NCBI RefSeq assembly: GCF_024054555.1
Contig: NZ_JAMXLY010000042.1
Span: forward strand, 1 to 32,362
DNA from: Segatella cerevisiae
Lineage (GTDB): Bacteria > Bacteroidota > Bacteroidia > Bacteroidales > Bacteroidaceae
Direction of reading: 5' to 3'
DNA length: 32,362 nt
Positions 9,236-17,105 of the stretch are shown here, one piece after another. The notes beneath the pieces were generated by a model, which saw only the letters and a list, made by a program, of their open reading frames with translations, was not told the origin of the DNA and made no database searches. Positions within the stretch are counted from its first letter, which is position 1. Every line of letters starts with the position of its first letter. A program made the translations under genes and the position numbers.

Positions 9236-10405
9236 TTGAAAGCCCTCAAAGACATTTACCTGATTGCCCTAAGAGAATGCGGCAATATAAGAAGGAATCC
9301 CATCTATGCATTCTGCATGATCTTCTTCCCCATTATCGTGGTCATCTTTTTCACTTCACTAATGGGGGAAGGAGTACCTGCGAATATGCCTGTAGGAGTC
9401 GTCGATTTGGACAATACAACTACTTCACGAGCTCTTGTACGCCAATTAGACGGTCTGCAGTCATCACAGGTCGTACAAAGCTACGAGAATGTGAATGAAG
9501 CCAGAAGAGACATCCAGAAGGATAACATCTTCGCATTCCTCTACATTCCCAAAGGTATGACTAAAGACATCGAAAGAGGAGAGCAAGGCAAGATATCTTA
9601 CTATTACAATGCCCAATTCCTTCTAGCCGGCAACTTGACCTTCCGCGACTTGAAAGTCGTTACCCAACTGGGAACGGCCAGTGTAGGAATCACCAAGCTC
9701 GCAGCGTTGGGAAAGTCAAATGAAGAAATCGCCGCCAACCTCCAGCCTGTTGCCATCGACCTTCACATGGTCGGCAATCCCTGGACCAATTATAATGTCT
9801 ATCTGAGTTCTTTCATCGTCCCGGGAGTTCTCCTCCTCTTCGTGTTCCTGATTACCCCCTATTCCATTGGTACCGAACTGAAATTCAAGCGGTCAAGGGA
9901 ATGGATAGTGATGGCACATGACAACATCTATGTGGCCTTGGCAGGGAAGATGCTGCCGCAAACCCTCATCTTTCTCTCCATCTTCTATTGTTTCGAATTT
10001 TACATCTATTATGTCTTGGGATTCCCCCATCCGGGAGGAGTAGGCAGAATGCTTTTAATCGGATTCCTGTCCGTCATCTCCTGTCAGAGTTTCGGTATAT
10101 TCTCCTTTGGATTGATGCCAGCCCTCCGTCTGTCAATGAGTATCTGTTCACTATGGTCAGTTCTCAGTTTCTCAGTCGGTGGAGCCACGTTCCCATTGGA
10201 GAGCATGGACCCGGAAATTCAGGCATTCGCTCAGATGTTCCCTTTGAGGCATTATTATGTCATCTACCATACATGCATATTCAACGATTTCTCCCTTTCC
10301 TATGTTTTCGGTAATATCCTTGCATTGTGTTGCTTTGCAATACTGCCGTTGTTGACAAACTGGAACTTGAAACGGGCGATGTTGCATGATATATATATTC
10401 CGTAA
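9236..10405 (+). CDS. ABC-2 type permease, first of tandem pair (TTG start)
   Basis: This 389-residue protein has an N-terminal membrane helix, a large extracytoplasmic domain (about residues 45-180) and five clustered C-terminal helices, as in ABC-2 transporter permeases of the YhhJ/YbhS type. The start is the TTG at 9236: it is preceded by AAAAGGTAAACC, gives the expected cytoplasmic N-terminus (MKALKDIYLIALREC), and the next in-frame ATG would remove half of the first helix. It lies 11 bases after hlyD and 4 bases before the second permease. No ATP-binding subunit is encoded in the operon. Confidence 0.88.
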   Translation: MKALKDIYLIALRECGNIRRNPIYAFCMIFFPIIVVIFFTSLMGEGVPANMPVGVVDLDNTTTSRALVRQLDGLQSSQVVQSYENVNEARRDIQKDNIFAFLYIPKGMTKDIERGEQGKISYYYNAQFLLAGNLTFRDLKVVTQLGTASVGITKLAALGKSNEEIAANLQPVAIDLHMVGNPWTNYNVYLSSFIVPGVLLLFVFLITPYSIGTELKFKRSREWIVMAHDNIYVALAGKMLPQTLIFLSIFYCFEFYIYYVLGFPHPGGVGRMLLIGFLSVISCQSFGIFSFGLMPALRLSMSICSLWSVLSFSVGGATFPLESMDPEIQAFAQMFPLRHYYVIYHTCIFNDFSLSYVFGNILALCCFAILPLLTNWNLKRAMLHDIYIP

Positions 10406-10409
10406 ATAA

Positions 10410-11714
10410 ATGGAACAAGAAAGTTTTTTCAAAGCTGTCGGACACGGCATCCAAGATATGTGCTATATCTGGGTAAAGGAGATACGCAATGCCTTTACTG
10501 ATGAAGGTGTACTCATCTTCTGTATTCTTGTGCCACTCCTCTATCCGCTGGTCTATTCTTGGATTTACAACAATCAAGTTCTCCGGAATGTCCCTGTAGC
10601 CGTGGTAGATCTGTCACACAGTCATCTGAGCAGACAGTTTATCCGCGATTTTGATGCCAGTCCAGACACAAAAGTTGCCTATTACTGCGACAATCTTGAA
10701 GAAGCCAAACAGTTAGTCGGCAGGAGTGCCATACACGGCATCCTCTATTTCCCTGCCGATTTCGAAAAAAAAGTTTATCGAGGAGAAAAAAGTTATATCA
10801 GTGCTTATACCGACATGAGTTTGATGCTCTACTATCGTGCGATATACAGTACATCCATCAGTATAGCCAATAAGGTCAATTCAAAAATTCAAATCGGCCG
10901 GTCAGTTAATTTCACTAATCAAGAAGATCTGGTCAGCACAATCCCCATAAAGACAGAAAACATACCCATCTTCAATGAGCCGGGAGGATACGGTGATGCC
11001 ATTATCCCCGGTGTCCTTATGCTGATACTCCAGCAAACCTTACTGTTAGGCATCGGTCTTTCAGCAGGTACGGCAAGGGAGAACAACAGATACAAGGAGC
11101 TTGTACCTATCAGCAGGCACTATATGGGGACATTCCGAATCATCTTAGGCAAAGCGATGGCCTGCTTCATGATCTATAGTCTACAAGCAGCCTATGTCAC
11201 ACTTTGTGTACCCCATTTCTTCCATTTCACGGAATTATCCACGCCATTGGCACTCTGGGGATTTTTGGTCCCCTTTATCCTTGCTGTGACGTTTTTCGGG
11301 ATGACCATGTCGTGTTTTGTACGTTATCGGGAGAATGTCTTATTGCTCGTCATGTTCACCTCCGTTCCTTTCCTGTTCATGTCAGGCGTATCCTGGCCGA
11401 TCAGCAATATCCCCGGTTTCTGGGAAGGTGTAGCCAGTTTGATACCCTCTACATGGGGCATCCGTGCCTTTATCTCCATCAACAATATGGGAGCGACCTT
11501 AGATGAAATTCAGAAGTTTATCATACCCCTTTGGATTCAAGTTGTCGTCTATGGTTTCACGACGTTCCTGGTTTATCGTTACCAATTGAAACTCACCAAG
11601 AAACAGGCTTATTCTGCTATTGAGGATATCAAGAACCAAGCAATCGCTGCAAGGGACGAGAAAGAAAAGGACACACCCGAAAAAACTGAAACCGATAAGA
11701 CTGACAAAGAATAA
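10410..11714 (+). CDS. ABC-2 type permease, second of tandem pair
   Basis: This 434-residue membrane protein has the same layout as the preceding gene: an N-terminal helix (about residues 32-52), an extracytoplasmic domain starting VPVAVVDLSHS, which parallels MPVGVVDLDNT in the first permease, and a C-terminal helix cluster with the ABC-2 signature near VSWPISNIPGF. A highly charged Lys/Glu/Asp/Thr tail of about 35 residues ends the protein. The two permeases probably form a heterodimer that works with the HlyD and TolC partners encoded upstream. A strong terminator follows. The matching ATPase must be encoded elsewhere, or the system works without one. Confidence 0.88.
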   Translation: MEQESFFKAVGHGIQDMCYIWVKEIRNAFTDEGVLIFCILVPLLYPLVYSWIYNNQVLRNVPVAVVDLSHSHLSRQFIRDFDASPDTKVAYYCDNLEEAKQLVGRSAIHGILYFPADFEKKVYRGEKSYISAYTDMSLMLYYRAIYSTSISIANKVNSKIQIGRSVNFTNQEDLVSTIPIKTENIPIFNEPGGYGDAIIPGVLMLILQQTLLLGIGLSAGTARENNRYKELVPISRHYMGTFRIILGKAMACFMIYSLQAAYVTLCVPHFFHFTELSTPLALWGFLVPFILAVTFFGMTMSCFVRYRENVLLLVMFTSVPFLFMSGVSWPISNIPGFWEGVASLIPSTWGIRAFISINNMGATLDEIQKFIIPLWIQVVVYGFTTFLVYRYQLKLTKKQAYSAIEDIKNQAIAARDEKEKDTPEKTETDKTDKE

Positions 11715-11802
11715 GGGACCGTTATCGATTTCCTCACGGAGGATAACCTCAATATCCTTTACGAAAAGAGAAGAAAGTCGTTCACGCTCTTTCAGAAAAC
11801 AA

Positions 11803-11834
11803 AAAAGCAATGCCCAATCAAGTGCATTGCTTTT
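11803..11834 (+). terminator. Rho-independent terminator of the export operon
   Basis: AAAAGCAATGC (11803-11813) and GCATTGCTTTT (11824-11834) form a perfect 11-bp stem with a 10-base loop, ending in a T-run, about 90 bases after the last permease stop. The A-run on the 5' side means it may also work for mgsA on the opposite strand. Confidence 0.85.
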
Positions 11835-11899
11835 ATCTTAATATGCTTTCCCGGAAAGACAAATCCGTCCTTTACGAAGGAGCGAATTTCACAACCACC

Positions 11900-12481
11900 T
11901 TATTTTTCAGGTGCAGGCGTATCCTCTTTTTCCAGAGTCTGTTTAGTATCCTGTTCTTCTATGACTGATTTGACAGCCTCCTCAACCAGAGGTTTATTGG
12001 CAAAACGATGGGCATAAGAAGAGAAATCAGGTTTGATCCGTTTATAAGTAGCGTCCTGGAACAGCGGGCTTGAAATAATATGGTCAGCTGTGGAACGATT
12101 GCAGCATACGACAATATTCTCGACATTGCATAAGCGAGTCAACGCCCTCACGTCAGAATCATGCGGCTGCATCGTCATTGGATCCGTGAAGAAAAACAGA
12201 TAGTCAATGCTTCCACCTACAATCAGGGAGCCCATCTGCTGATCACCGCCCAAAGGACCGGAATTAAGAATAGTAAAATCCCACTTCACATCCGGGTGTT
12301 TTTTAGACAAAGCTGCCAAGATCATATGTCCTGTAGTACCCGTAGAATAAAATTTATGTCCGATTAACTTTTTAGAATTCCACAAACACCATTCTATCAA
12401 ATCCTTCTTGTTGGCATCGTGTGCCACCAAACCGATGTTCCTTTTCACAAAATCTTCCATAGTCATTATTTTTAATTTCAC
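11900..12481 (-). CDS. mgsA: Methylglyoxal synthase
   Basis: This 193-residue cytosolic enzyme converts dihydroxyacetone phosphate to methylglyoxal and phosphate, a bypass of lower glycolysis used when sugar phosphates accumulate. Family motifs are clear: GLVAHD with His21 and Asp22, STGTTG (46-51), GPLGGDQQ with Asp80, FFFTDPM with Asp100, and PHDSDVRAL with His107. The C-terminal tail from about residue 155 is longer and more acidic than in E. coli MgsA (152 residues). Start choice among Met1, Met6 and Met8 is uncertain. A good promoter lies about 115 bases upstream and the gene stands alone. Confidence 0.95.
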   Translation of the reverse strand: MKLKIMTMEDFVKRNIGLVAHDANKKDLIEWCLWNSKKLIGHKFYSTGTTGHMILAALSKKHPDVKWDFTILNSGPLGGDQQMGSLIVGGSIDYLFFFTDPMTMQPHDSDVRALTRLCNVENIVVCCNRSTADHIISSPLFQDATYKRIKPDFSSYAHRFANKPLVEEAVKSVIEEQDTKQTLEKEDTPAPEK

Positions 12482-12605
12482 ATAGGACTAAAAGGCATTA
12501 CCAGACTATTTTCATCAAATCATACCCTCTTGCCTTCACAAACTTTTCAAAATACAATCACTTCAGACACCAATATCTGAATAACTTGACATTCACTTCT
12601 ATCTA

Positions 12606-12636
12606 CAAAGATAAAATTGTTTTGTGTATGAAACAA
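12606..12636 (-). promoter_or_regulatory. Promoter of mgsA
   Basis: On the minus strand TTGT (12633-12636) is followed after 19 bases by TATCTTTG (12606-12613), an exact TAnnTTTG box. The start of transcription would be near 12598, leaving a leader of about 115 bases. Confidence 0.6.
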
Positions 12637-12718
12637 GCATATTGGTGAAATTCTTGTTACACCGCGTGTTAATGTGCGTTAACACATCAAATTTTCACGC
12701 CCTGTCTTTACCTATACT

Positions 12719-12752
12719 CAGACAGGCTTGCACTCTCGCACAAGCCTGTCTG
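12719..12752 (-). terminator. Perfect hairpin after the yceI-family gene
   Basis: CAGACAGGCTTG (12719-12730) and CAAGCCTGTCTG (12741-12752) are perfect 12-bp complements around a 10-base loop, beginning 22 bases past the stop of the YceI-family gene. The minus-strand tail is not T-rich; the plus-strand one is (TATTTCATTTC). Terminator function is therefore likely from the stem and its location, but orientation is uncertain. Confidence 0.65.
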
Positions 12753-12774
12753 TATTTCATTTCACTCCAAAGAA

Positions 12775-13353
12775 TCAAGCTGCAGGACTAAATTCTACAT
12801 TCACGACAATCCTGATGTTCTGGCTGATGAGCGCTTCAGGAAACTTTGGTCCCAAGTCAAAATCCGCGCGTTTGACAACACCAGTCACCTGAAACCCAGC
12901 TGTCCTCTTATTATTCATAGGATTAGTCACCATCCCATAGAAGACCGCATTCAGCGCCACCCGCTTGGTAATGCCATGGAAAGTCAGATTACCGTATATG
13001 ACCCCTCTCTTGGCACTTGTCTTTTTAATAGATGTACTCTTGAAAGTCAGCAGCGGATATTTGGCAGCATCAAAGAAATCTGCCGACCGCAGGTGGTTAT
13101 CACGCATCTGTACATTCGTATTTATACTCGCCACCTTGGCCGTCACGACAATCTTGGCATCCGTATAATCCGGTTTAGTTGTTGTCACAACAACATTGAA
13201 ATCATCAAACCTACCTTCTATCTGTGAGATGGTCAGATGCTTGACTACAAATCCCAAACGAGAATGATCAGGATCATTTTTCCAAGTGATGGTTTTAGCA
13301 TTTCCCAGCATGGACACCATAACAGCCAAAGCCACTAATACATATTTTCTCAT
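12775..13353 (-). CDS. Secreted YceI-family protein
   Basis: This 192-residue protein begins with a signal peptide (MRKYVLVALAVMVSMLGNA) and continues as the YceI lipocalin-like beta-barrel. The typical opening WKNDPDHSRLGFVVKHL is followed by a stretch on restricted differences (NVQMRDNHLRSADFFDA) and the GNLTFHGITKRV motif. YceI proteins bind isoprenoid lipids such as polyprenyl chains in the periplasm and are linked to stress responses. Its promoter lies divergent from the sigma-54-driven PepSY-like gene, and the palindromes at 13530-13612 sit between the two, so shared control is possible but not shown. Confidence 0.93.
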   Translation of the reverse strand: MRKYVLVALAVMVSMLGNAKTITWKNDPDHSRLGFVVKHLTISQIEGRFDDFNVVVTTTKPDYTDAKIVVTAKVASINTNVQMRDNHLRSADFFDAAKYPLLTFKSTSIKKTSAKRGVIYGNLTFHGITKRVALNAVFYGMVTNPMNNKRTAGFQVTGVVKRADFDLGPKFPEALISQNIRIVVNVEFSPAA

Positions 13354-13392
13354 ATTGTTATTATTAAGTTACACATATCATTTCTCTCTATA

Positions 13393-13424
13393 CAAAGAAA
13401 GCACATTTTTTTATATCTACCAAA
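13393..13424 (-). promoter_or_regulatory. Promoter of the yceI-family gene
   Basis: On the minus strand TTTG (13421-13424) is followed after 20 bases by TTTCTTTG (13393-13400), one mismatch from TAnnTTTG. The leader would be about 30 bases. Confidence 0.5.
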
Positions 13425-13529
13425 CATTCACGCCGAATTCGCGTAAAAAAGTATGACTCCCCTATCTTAATCAAGATCAAGGTCCAAAAGGCGGTCAACT
13501 ATTGGCACTACTCTCCAATAATTCGGTCA

Positions 13530-13612
13530 ATGGGGAATATTCCCCATCCCGAAAACGGCATCGGGGCATTGGTTTGGGGAATTTTTCCACATTAATTCCC
13601 CAAATTCCCCAT
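13530..13612 (+). promoter_or_regulatory. Cluster of TGGGGAA palindromes, likely enhancer sites for a sigma-54 activator
   Basis: ATGGGGAATATTCCCCAT (13530-13547) is a perfect 18-bp palindrome. TTTGGGGAAT (13573-13582) and ATTCCCCAAA (13595-13604) form a second perfect inverted pair. TTCCCCA recurs at 13605-13611, and TTCCACA (13585-13591) makes an imperfect partner for the second TGGGGAA. The sites lie roughly 93-175 bp upstream of the GC of the -12 element at 13704-13705, the usual distance for enhancer-binding proteins. The obvious candidate binder is the NtrC-family regulator encoded at 17106-18452; this is inferred. Confidence 0.65.
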
Positions 13613-13689
13613 ATTTAGGAGTTGGCATGGCATGGTACGTTTTTAGTAAACGTATTGATAATCAGTAATTTATATCATTCACGTGTTTT

Positions 13690-13707
13690 TTGGCACGCCT
13701 TTGGCAC
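13690..13707 (+). promoter_or_regulatory. Sigma-54 (-24/-12) promoter of the PepSY-like gene
   Basis: TTGGCACGCCTTTGGCAC (13690-13707) has the -24 GG at 13692-13693 and the -12 GC at 13704-13705, exactly 12 bases apart. It matches TGGCACG-N4-TTGC in all but one base (TGGC for TTGC). Transcription would start near 13717, about 45 bases before the ATG at 13763. No TAnnTTTG box is evident in the same interval. Confidence 0.75.
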
Positions 13708-13762
13708 TATATTAAGTAGAACAAGTAGTAAATATTTTATTAATCATTTAAAGAATAAAGAT

Positions 13763-14092
13763 ATGAAAAAGTTATTTGTATTAGTAGCAATGTTAAGCAT
13801 GAGTTTTGCAGCATTTGCACAGGTAGAAGGAACCGATTCCGCAAAGACAGACACAGTTAGTACATCAGCACAGACAGAGCAGCCAGCTACGGCACCCGCA
13901 GCATCATCTGATTCAAAGACCCTGCCGCAAGCCATAACAGATTACATTACCAAAAATTATCCAGGCGCAACAGTCTCTGATTTCACTAAAGCTGACGAAA
14001 ATGGAGCAACCATTTACTCAGTAAAGATCCAGACCAAAGACAACGCTGTCTTTACTGAAAAGTACAAAGAAAACGGTGAAGTAGTACAATGA
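13763..14092 (+). CDS. Small secreted PepSY-like protein
   Basis: This 109-residue protein has a signal peptide (MKKLFVLVAMLSMSFAAFA, about 19 residues), then a Ser/Thr/Ala/Pro-rich linker (about 21-52). It ends in one PepSY-like (BLIP-like fold) module: LPQAITDYITKNYPGATV, ATIYSVKIQTKDN and a C-terminal KYKENGEVVQ strand. Such domains are exported and thought to bind or inhibit proteins in the envelope; no enzymatic residues are expected. An in-frame ATG at 13622 is rejected because the extra 47 residues would overlap the promoter and bury the signal peptide. The sigma-54 promoter and enhancer-like sites upstream link it to the kinase and regulator downstream. Confidence 0.85.
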   Translation: MKKLFVLVAMLSMSFAAFAQVEGTDSAKTDTVSTSAQTEQPATAPAASSDSKTLPQAITDYITKNYPGATVSDFTKADENGATIYSVKIQTKDNAVFTEKYKENGEVVQ

Positions 14093-14122
14093 AAATTTGA
14101 GAGTTGATATTAAATCGAGTAG

Positions 14123-14159
14123 AGGGGGGAGCAGGCATTCAGTTGCCGCTCTCCCTTTT
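14123..14159 (+). terminator. Terminator between the PepSY-like gene and the histidine kinase
   Basis: GGGGGAGC-A-GGC (within 14124-14134) pairs with GCCGCTCTCCC (14145-14155), with one bulge and one G-U pair, followed by TTTTGTTGTTT. It lies about 30 bases past the stop. Read-through could still feed the kinase gene downstream. Confidence 0.65.
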
Positions 14160-14260
14160 GTTGTTTGCAGTCAAAAAAACATAAAATAACGCATCTTTGT
14201 TCTTTTTTATAAGGCGAAAAGTGTATATTCGCAATCTGCAATGGTAAAACGTTAAAAGAT

Positions 14261-16531
14261 ATGTTCCATCTCCCAACTCAAATCAAAGTTACTGTCGGAT
14301 TCTTTGCCCTCCTCTTACTCATCGGACTTTCTGGAGGTCTCGTATACCATGAGATGTCAACTTCCATGGACAACAACGAACAGGAATTGGCGCACGTCGA
14401 CTCTGTAAAGGCACAGTTGAAGCAGAAAGAGCAGCAAATGGAAAATGCCCTGCAAGCAATGAAGACGATGTATAACCAGTCTGAGTATGAGCCCTACATC
14501 GACCGCCTCATCGAGACCCAGGATACTCTGATCAACAAGCCACAGGTGAAACATACCACGACGACCGTCACACAACAGTATGTCGTCAAGCAGAAGAAAA
14601 ATATCTTCAAACGTATCCACGATGTCTTTTCTCCCGGTAAAGGGGACTCCGTACAAGTGAAGAATGTCAGTACCACAGAGGAATCGGACAGTATGGCGCA
14701 GGCCTATAACCCCAATGACTCCGTCAAGAAACTGTTGGAGAAGACCAAGTTGAGAGCCTCTAATCAGCACAAGCAGAAGATACGCCAGATCAACCGACAG
14801 GTAAAGAAACTGAAAGCCAACGAATCAGAAGTTGTCAATAGAATGGGACACCTCGTACAACTCATGGAAGAAGAGAACATTCTATTGAAGCAACAACAGG
14901 TAGAAAGCATGAAATCTGCACGCTGGCATTCTGTCCAGATATTAGGTTGGATTGCCATGACAGCCCTCCTTCTGGCAGCAGTATTCCTATTCATCATCAT
15001 CAGAGATATAGAAAAAGGCAACCGATACAGAAACCAACTGGAAGAGGCCAACGAGAAAGCTTCACGGCTACTGGCCGAGCGGGAACAGTTGATGCTGACC
15101 GTCTCCCACGATATCAAGGCGCCTGCAGGTTCCATCCTCGGGTATACTGACCTTCTGAAAAGGATCTCCCACGATGAGCGTCAACAGACCTACCTCAATA
15201 GCATGAAGGCCTCTGCGCAGCATCTGTTGCGGATGGTTACCTCCCTCCTAGACTATCACCAACTGGACAAGCACAAGATAAAGATCGAAAGACTCAATTT
15301 CCAACCAGCCCAACTGTTTGATGCCGTCTATCAGAGTTTTCTGCCTTTGGCAACGCAGAAAAGCATTCAGATGGAATATACCTGTGACCCGGTACTCAAC
15401 AAGACCTATCGTGGAGACGCCTTCCGTATCCGCCAGATCGCAGAGAACCTGATGTCTAATGCACTGAAATTCACCGCTAAAGGTACGATCACCCTGTCTG
15501 TCAGGATGAACAACAGCAATCTCTGTTTTTCTGTCGCAGATACCGGTCCCGGCATAACATTGGACGGACAACAGAAGATATTCAATGAATTTACGAGACT
15601 TCCCAACGCTCAAGGACAGGAAGGGTTCGGACTAGGACTATCCATTACTAAAAAACTGAGTCAACTGATGAATGGGAACATCACCGTAAGCAGTGTAGTC
15701 GGCAAAGGCTCTACATTCAGCGTCGTCATACCATTAGAACCCGGAGAACAATCTGAAACTATCAAAAAACCGGAAATGCCAAGCCGCCGGATCCGCCTTC
15801 TGATGATCGACGATGACCCCTTGCAACTCCAACTGACAGAGGCGATGCTCTCCCATGAGAACATTATCCTGACAACCAACCTCCACCCACTCAATATGGC
15901 AAAACAACTGAAGAACGGGGACTACGATGCGATCATCACGGACGTGCAAATGCCCGAAATGAACGGATTCGATTTTGTCAAAATGATTCAGCAGGCAGGT
16001 ATCACCACCCCCGTTTATGCGTTGACAGCCCGCAGTGAGATGCAAACAGAAGATCTACGCCAATACGGTTTTGAAGGATGCCTGCACAAACCGTTTACAG
16101 CAGAAGAACTGATAGCAACCGTCACGAAAGTTGCACCAAAAGCCCCAACTTTACCCAAGGCAAAAGTATCTCCTGTGACAAAGCAACCATCTAACTCGCC
16201 ATTCCATTTCGAAACACTTACCGCCTTCGCCGTCGACGATGAAGATGCAGCACGGGAAATCATCCTCACCTTTATCTCCGAAACCAAGAAGAACTGTAAT
16301 CTGATCAGGGAGGCACTGAAAAACGATGAGGTGCAAATCATAACAGCGACAGCACATAAGATGCTTCCCGTATTCATACAAGTCGGAGAAAAGAGTTCGA
16401 TAGCCGCTTTGATAGGATTGGAAAAGCAACGTGACTTGAAATCCATGACGGATGAAGTCCGAAAGAATGCAGAAACAGTTCTCTCGGTCTCACAGAAGAT
16501 CATTGATGAAGCCCAGAAATGGAAGAAATAG
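14261..16531 (+). CDS. Membrane hybrid histidine kinase (HisKA-HATPase-REC-Hpt)
   Basis: This 756-residue sensor has two membrane segments (about 11-30 and 224-247) flanking an extracytoplasmic region of about 190 residues. That region is rich in Gln, Lys and Glu and probably coiled-coil. The HisKA domain has His283 in TVSHDIKAPAG. The HATPase domain shows the N box (ENLMSNALKF, Asn400), DTGPG (427-431) and GFGLGLS. A receiver domain (about 510-625) has Asp517-518, the acceptor Asp561 in TDVQMPEMNG and Lys610. A C-terminal Hpt domain has His699 in TAHKMLPVF. This gives His-Asp-His in one protein, ready to pass phosphate to the receiver Asp58 of the regulator encoded convergently at 17106-18452. 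The signal is unknown. Confidence 0.93.
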   Translation: MFHLPTQIKVTVGFFALLLLIGLSGGLVYHEMSTSMDNNEQELAHVDSVKAQLKQKEQQMENALQAMKTMYNQSEYEPYIDRLIETQDTLINKPQVKHTTTTVTQQYVVKQKKNIFKRIHDVFSPGKGDSVQVKNVSTTEESDSMAQAYNPNDSVKKLLEKTKLRASNQHKQKIRQINRQVKKLKANESEVVNRMGHLVQLMEEENILLKQQQVESMKSARWHSVQILGWIAMTALLLAAVFLFIIIRDIEKGNRYRNQLEEANEKASRLLAEREQLMLTVSHDIKAPAGSILGYTDLLKRISHDERQQTYLNSMKASAQHLLRMVTSLLDYHQLDKHKIKIERLNFQPAQLFDAVYQSFLPLATQKSIQMEYTCDPVLNKTYRGDAFRIRQIAENLMSNALKFTAKGTITLSVRMNNSNLCFSVADTGPGITLDGQQKIFNEFTRLPNAQGQEGFGLGLSITKKLSQLMNGNITVSSVVGKGSTFSVVIPLEPGEQSETIKKPEMPSRRIRLLMIDDDPLQLQLTEAMLSHENIILTTNLHPLNMAKQLKNGDYDAIITDVQMPEMNGFDFVKMIQQAGITTPVYALTARSEMQTEDLRQYGFEGCLHKPFTAEELIATVTKVAPKAPTLPKAKVSPVTKQPSNSPFHFETLTAFAVDDEDAAREIILTFISETKKNCNLIREALKNDEVQIITATAHKMLPVFIQVGEKSSIAALIGLEKQRDLKSMTDEVRKNAETVLSVSQKIIDEAQKWKK

Positions 16532-16880
16532 CAGTTGAGACCATTTGTAATTTAACCGTTACATGAGTTTGATGCCATCTCGGCAGCCTACTTTTTTCTG
16601 TAAGGTCAAACAAAAACGTCTGTCAATTTCGGCGACGTCAAGCGAAAAGACCGTTTTCCATCAACAAAGCAACAGACTTTAATGTGAATTCAGCAGATTC
16701 CCCTCAATATTTGTCATAGAGGAACGACAGAACTCTACTCACAAGAACTTTGCTTTCAACAAAAAAGACTTTTAAGAAAAGGAGCGGAAAAAGCACGTTC
16801 GATCAAGCGACATCATAGAAAGAAACCTCCACAATCAGTAATAGGCAGGAGGCAAACACCCATGAGAAAATGGGCAGCGG
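16532..16880. other. Intergenic stretch between convergent kinase and regulator genes
   Basis: No credible gene is visible. A minus-strand frame from 17046 to 16813 exists but runs through the repeat cluster and looks incidental. No strong terminator was found after the kinase. Confidence 0.5.
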
Positions 16881-16963
16881 TAGTTTCTCGAAAGAGAAGG
16901 TCATAGTTTCTCGAAAGGCGGGCTGCTCTTTCTCGAAACAAGACGCCGCCTTTCGAGAAACTA
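16881..16963. repeat. TTTCTCGAAA repeat cluster with 18-bp perfect inverted repeat
   Basis: TAGTTTCTCGAAAG occurs at 16881-16894 and 16904-16917. TTTCTCGAAA recurs at 16929-16938, and the inverse lies at 16946-16963. TAGTTTCTCGAAAGGCGG (16904-16921) and CCGCCTTTCGAGAAACTA (16946-16963) are perfect reverse complements with 24 bases between them, and the third copy sits in that loop. The cluster lies downstream of both convergent genes. It could be a dispersed intergenic repeat, a transcription barrier or a protein-binding array. Confidence 0.8.
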
Positions 16964-17105
16964 CGAAATGGGGTTCCATCACTGAAGCAGAAAAAGTATT
17001 TCAGTAATTCCTCCGTCGTCATCTTTAGTAAGTTGGAAATATTCATGAAGAGAAGAAGGGACCGCCTTCCATCTTCAGAGATTATAACCCTTATATATTC
17101 AAAGG

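Noticed and set aside
13501..13518. Second TTGGCAC element upstream of the PepSY-like gene
   Set aside because: The bases 12 positions further on are CA instead of GC, so it is not a valid -24/-12 promoter.
13622..13762. Upstream in-frame ATG for the PepSY-like gene
   Set aside because: The added 47 residues overlap the sigma-54 promoter and would bury the signal peptide.
16813..17046. Minus-strand 77-residue frame downstream of the sigma-54 regulator
   Set aside because: Most of it is the TTTCTCGAAA repeat cluster read through; no recognisable domain or promoter. It could be revisited if conserved in relatives.
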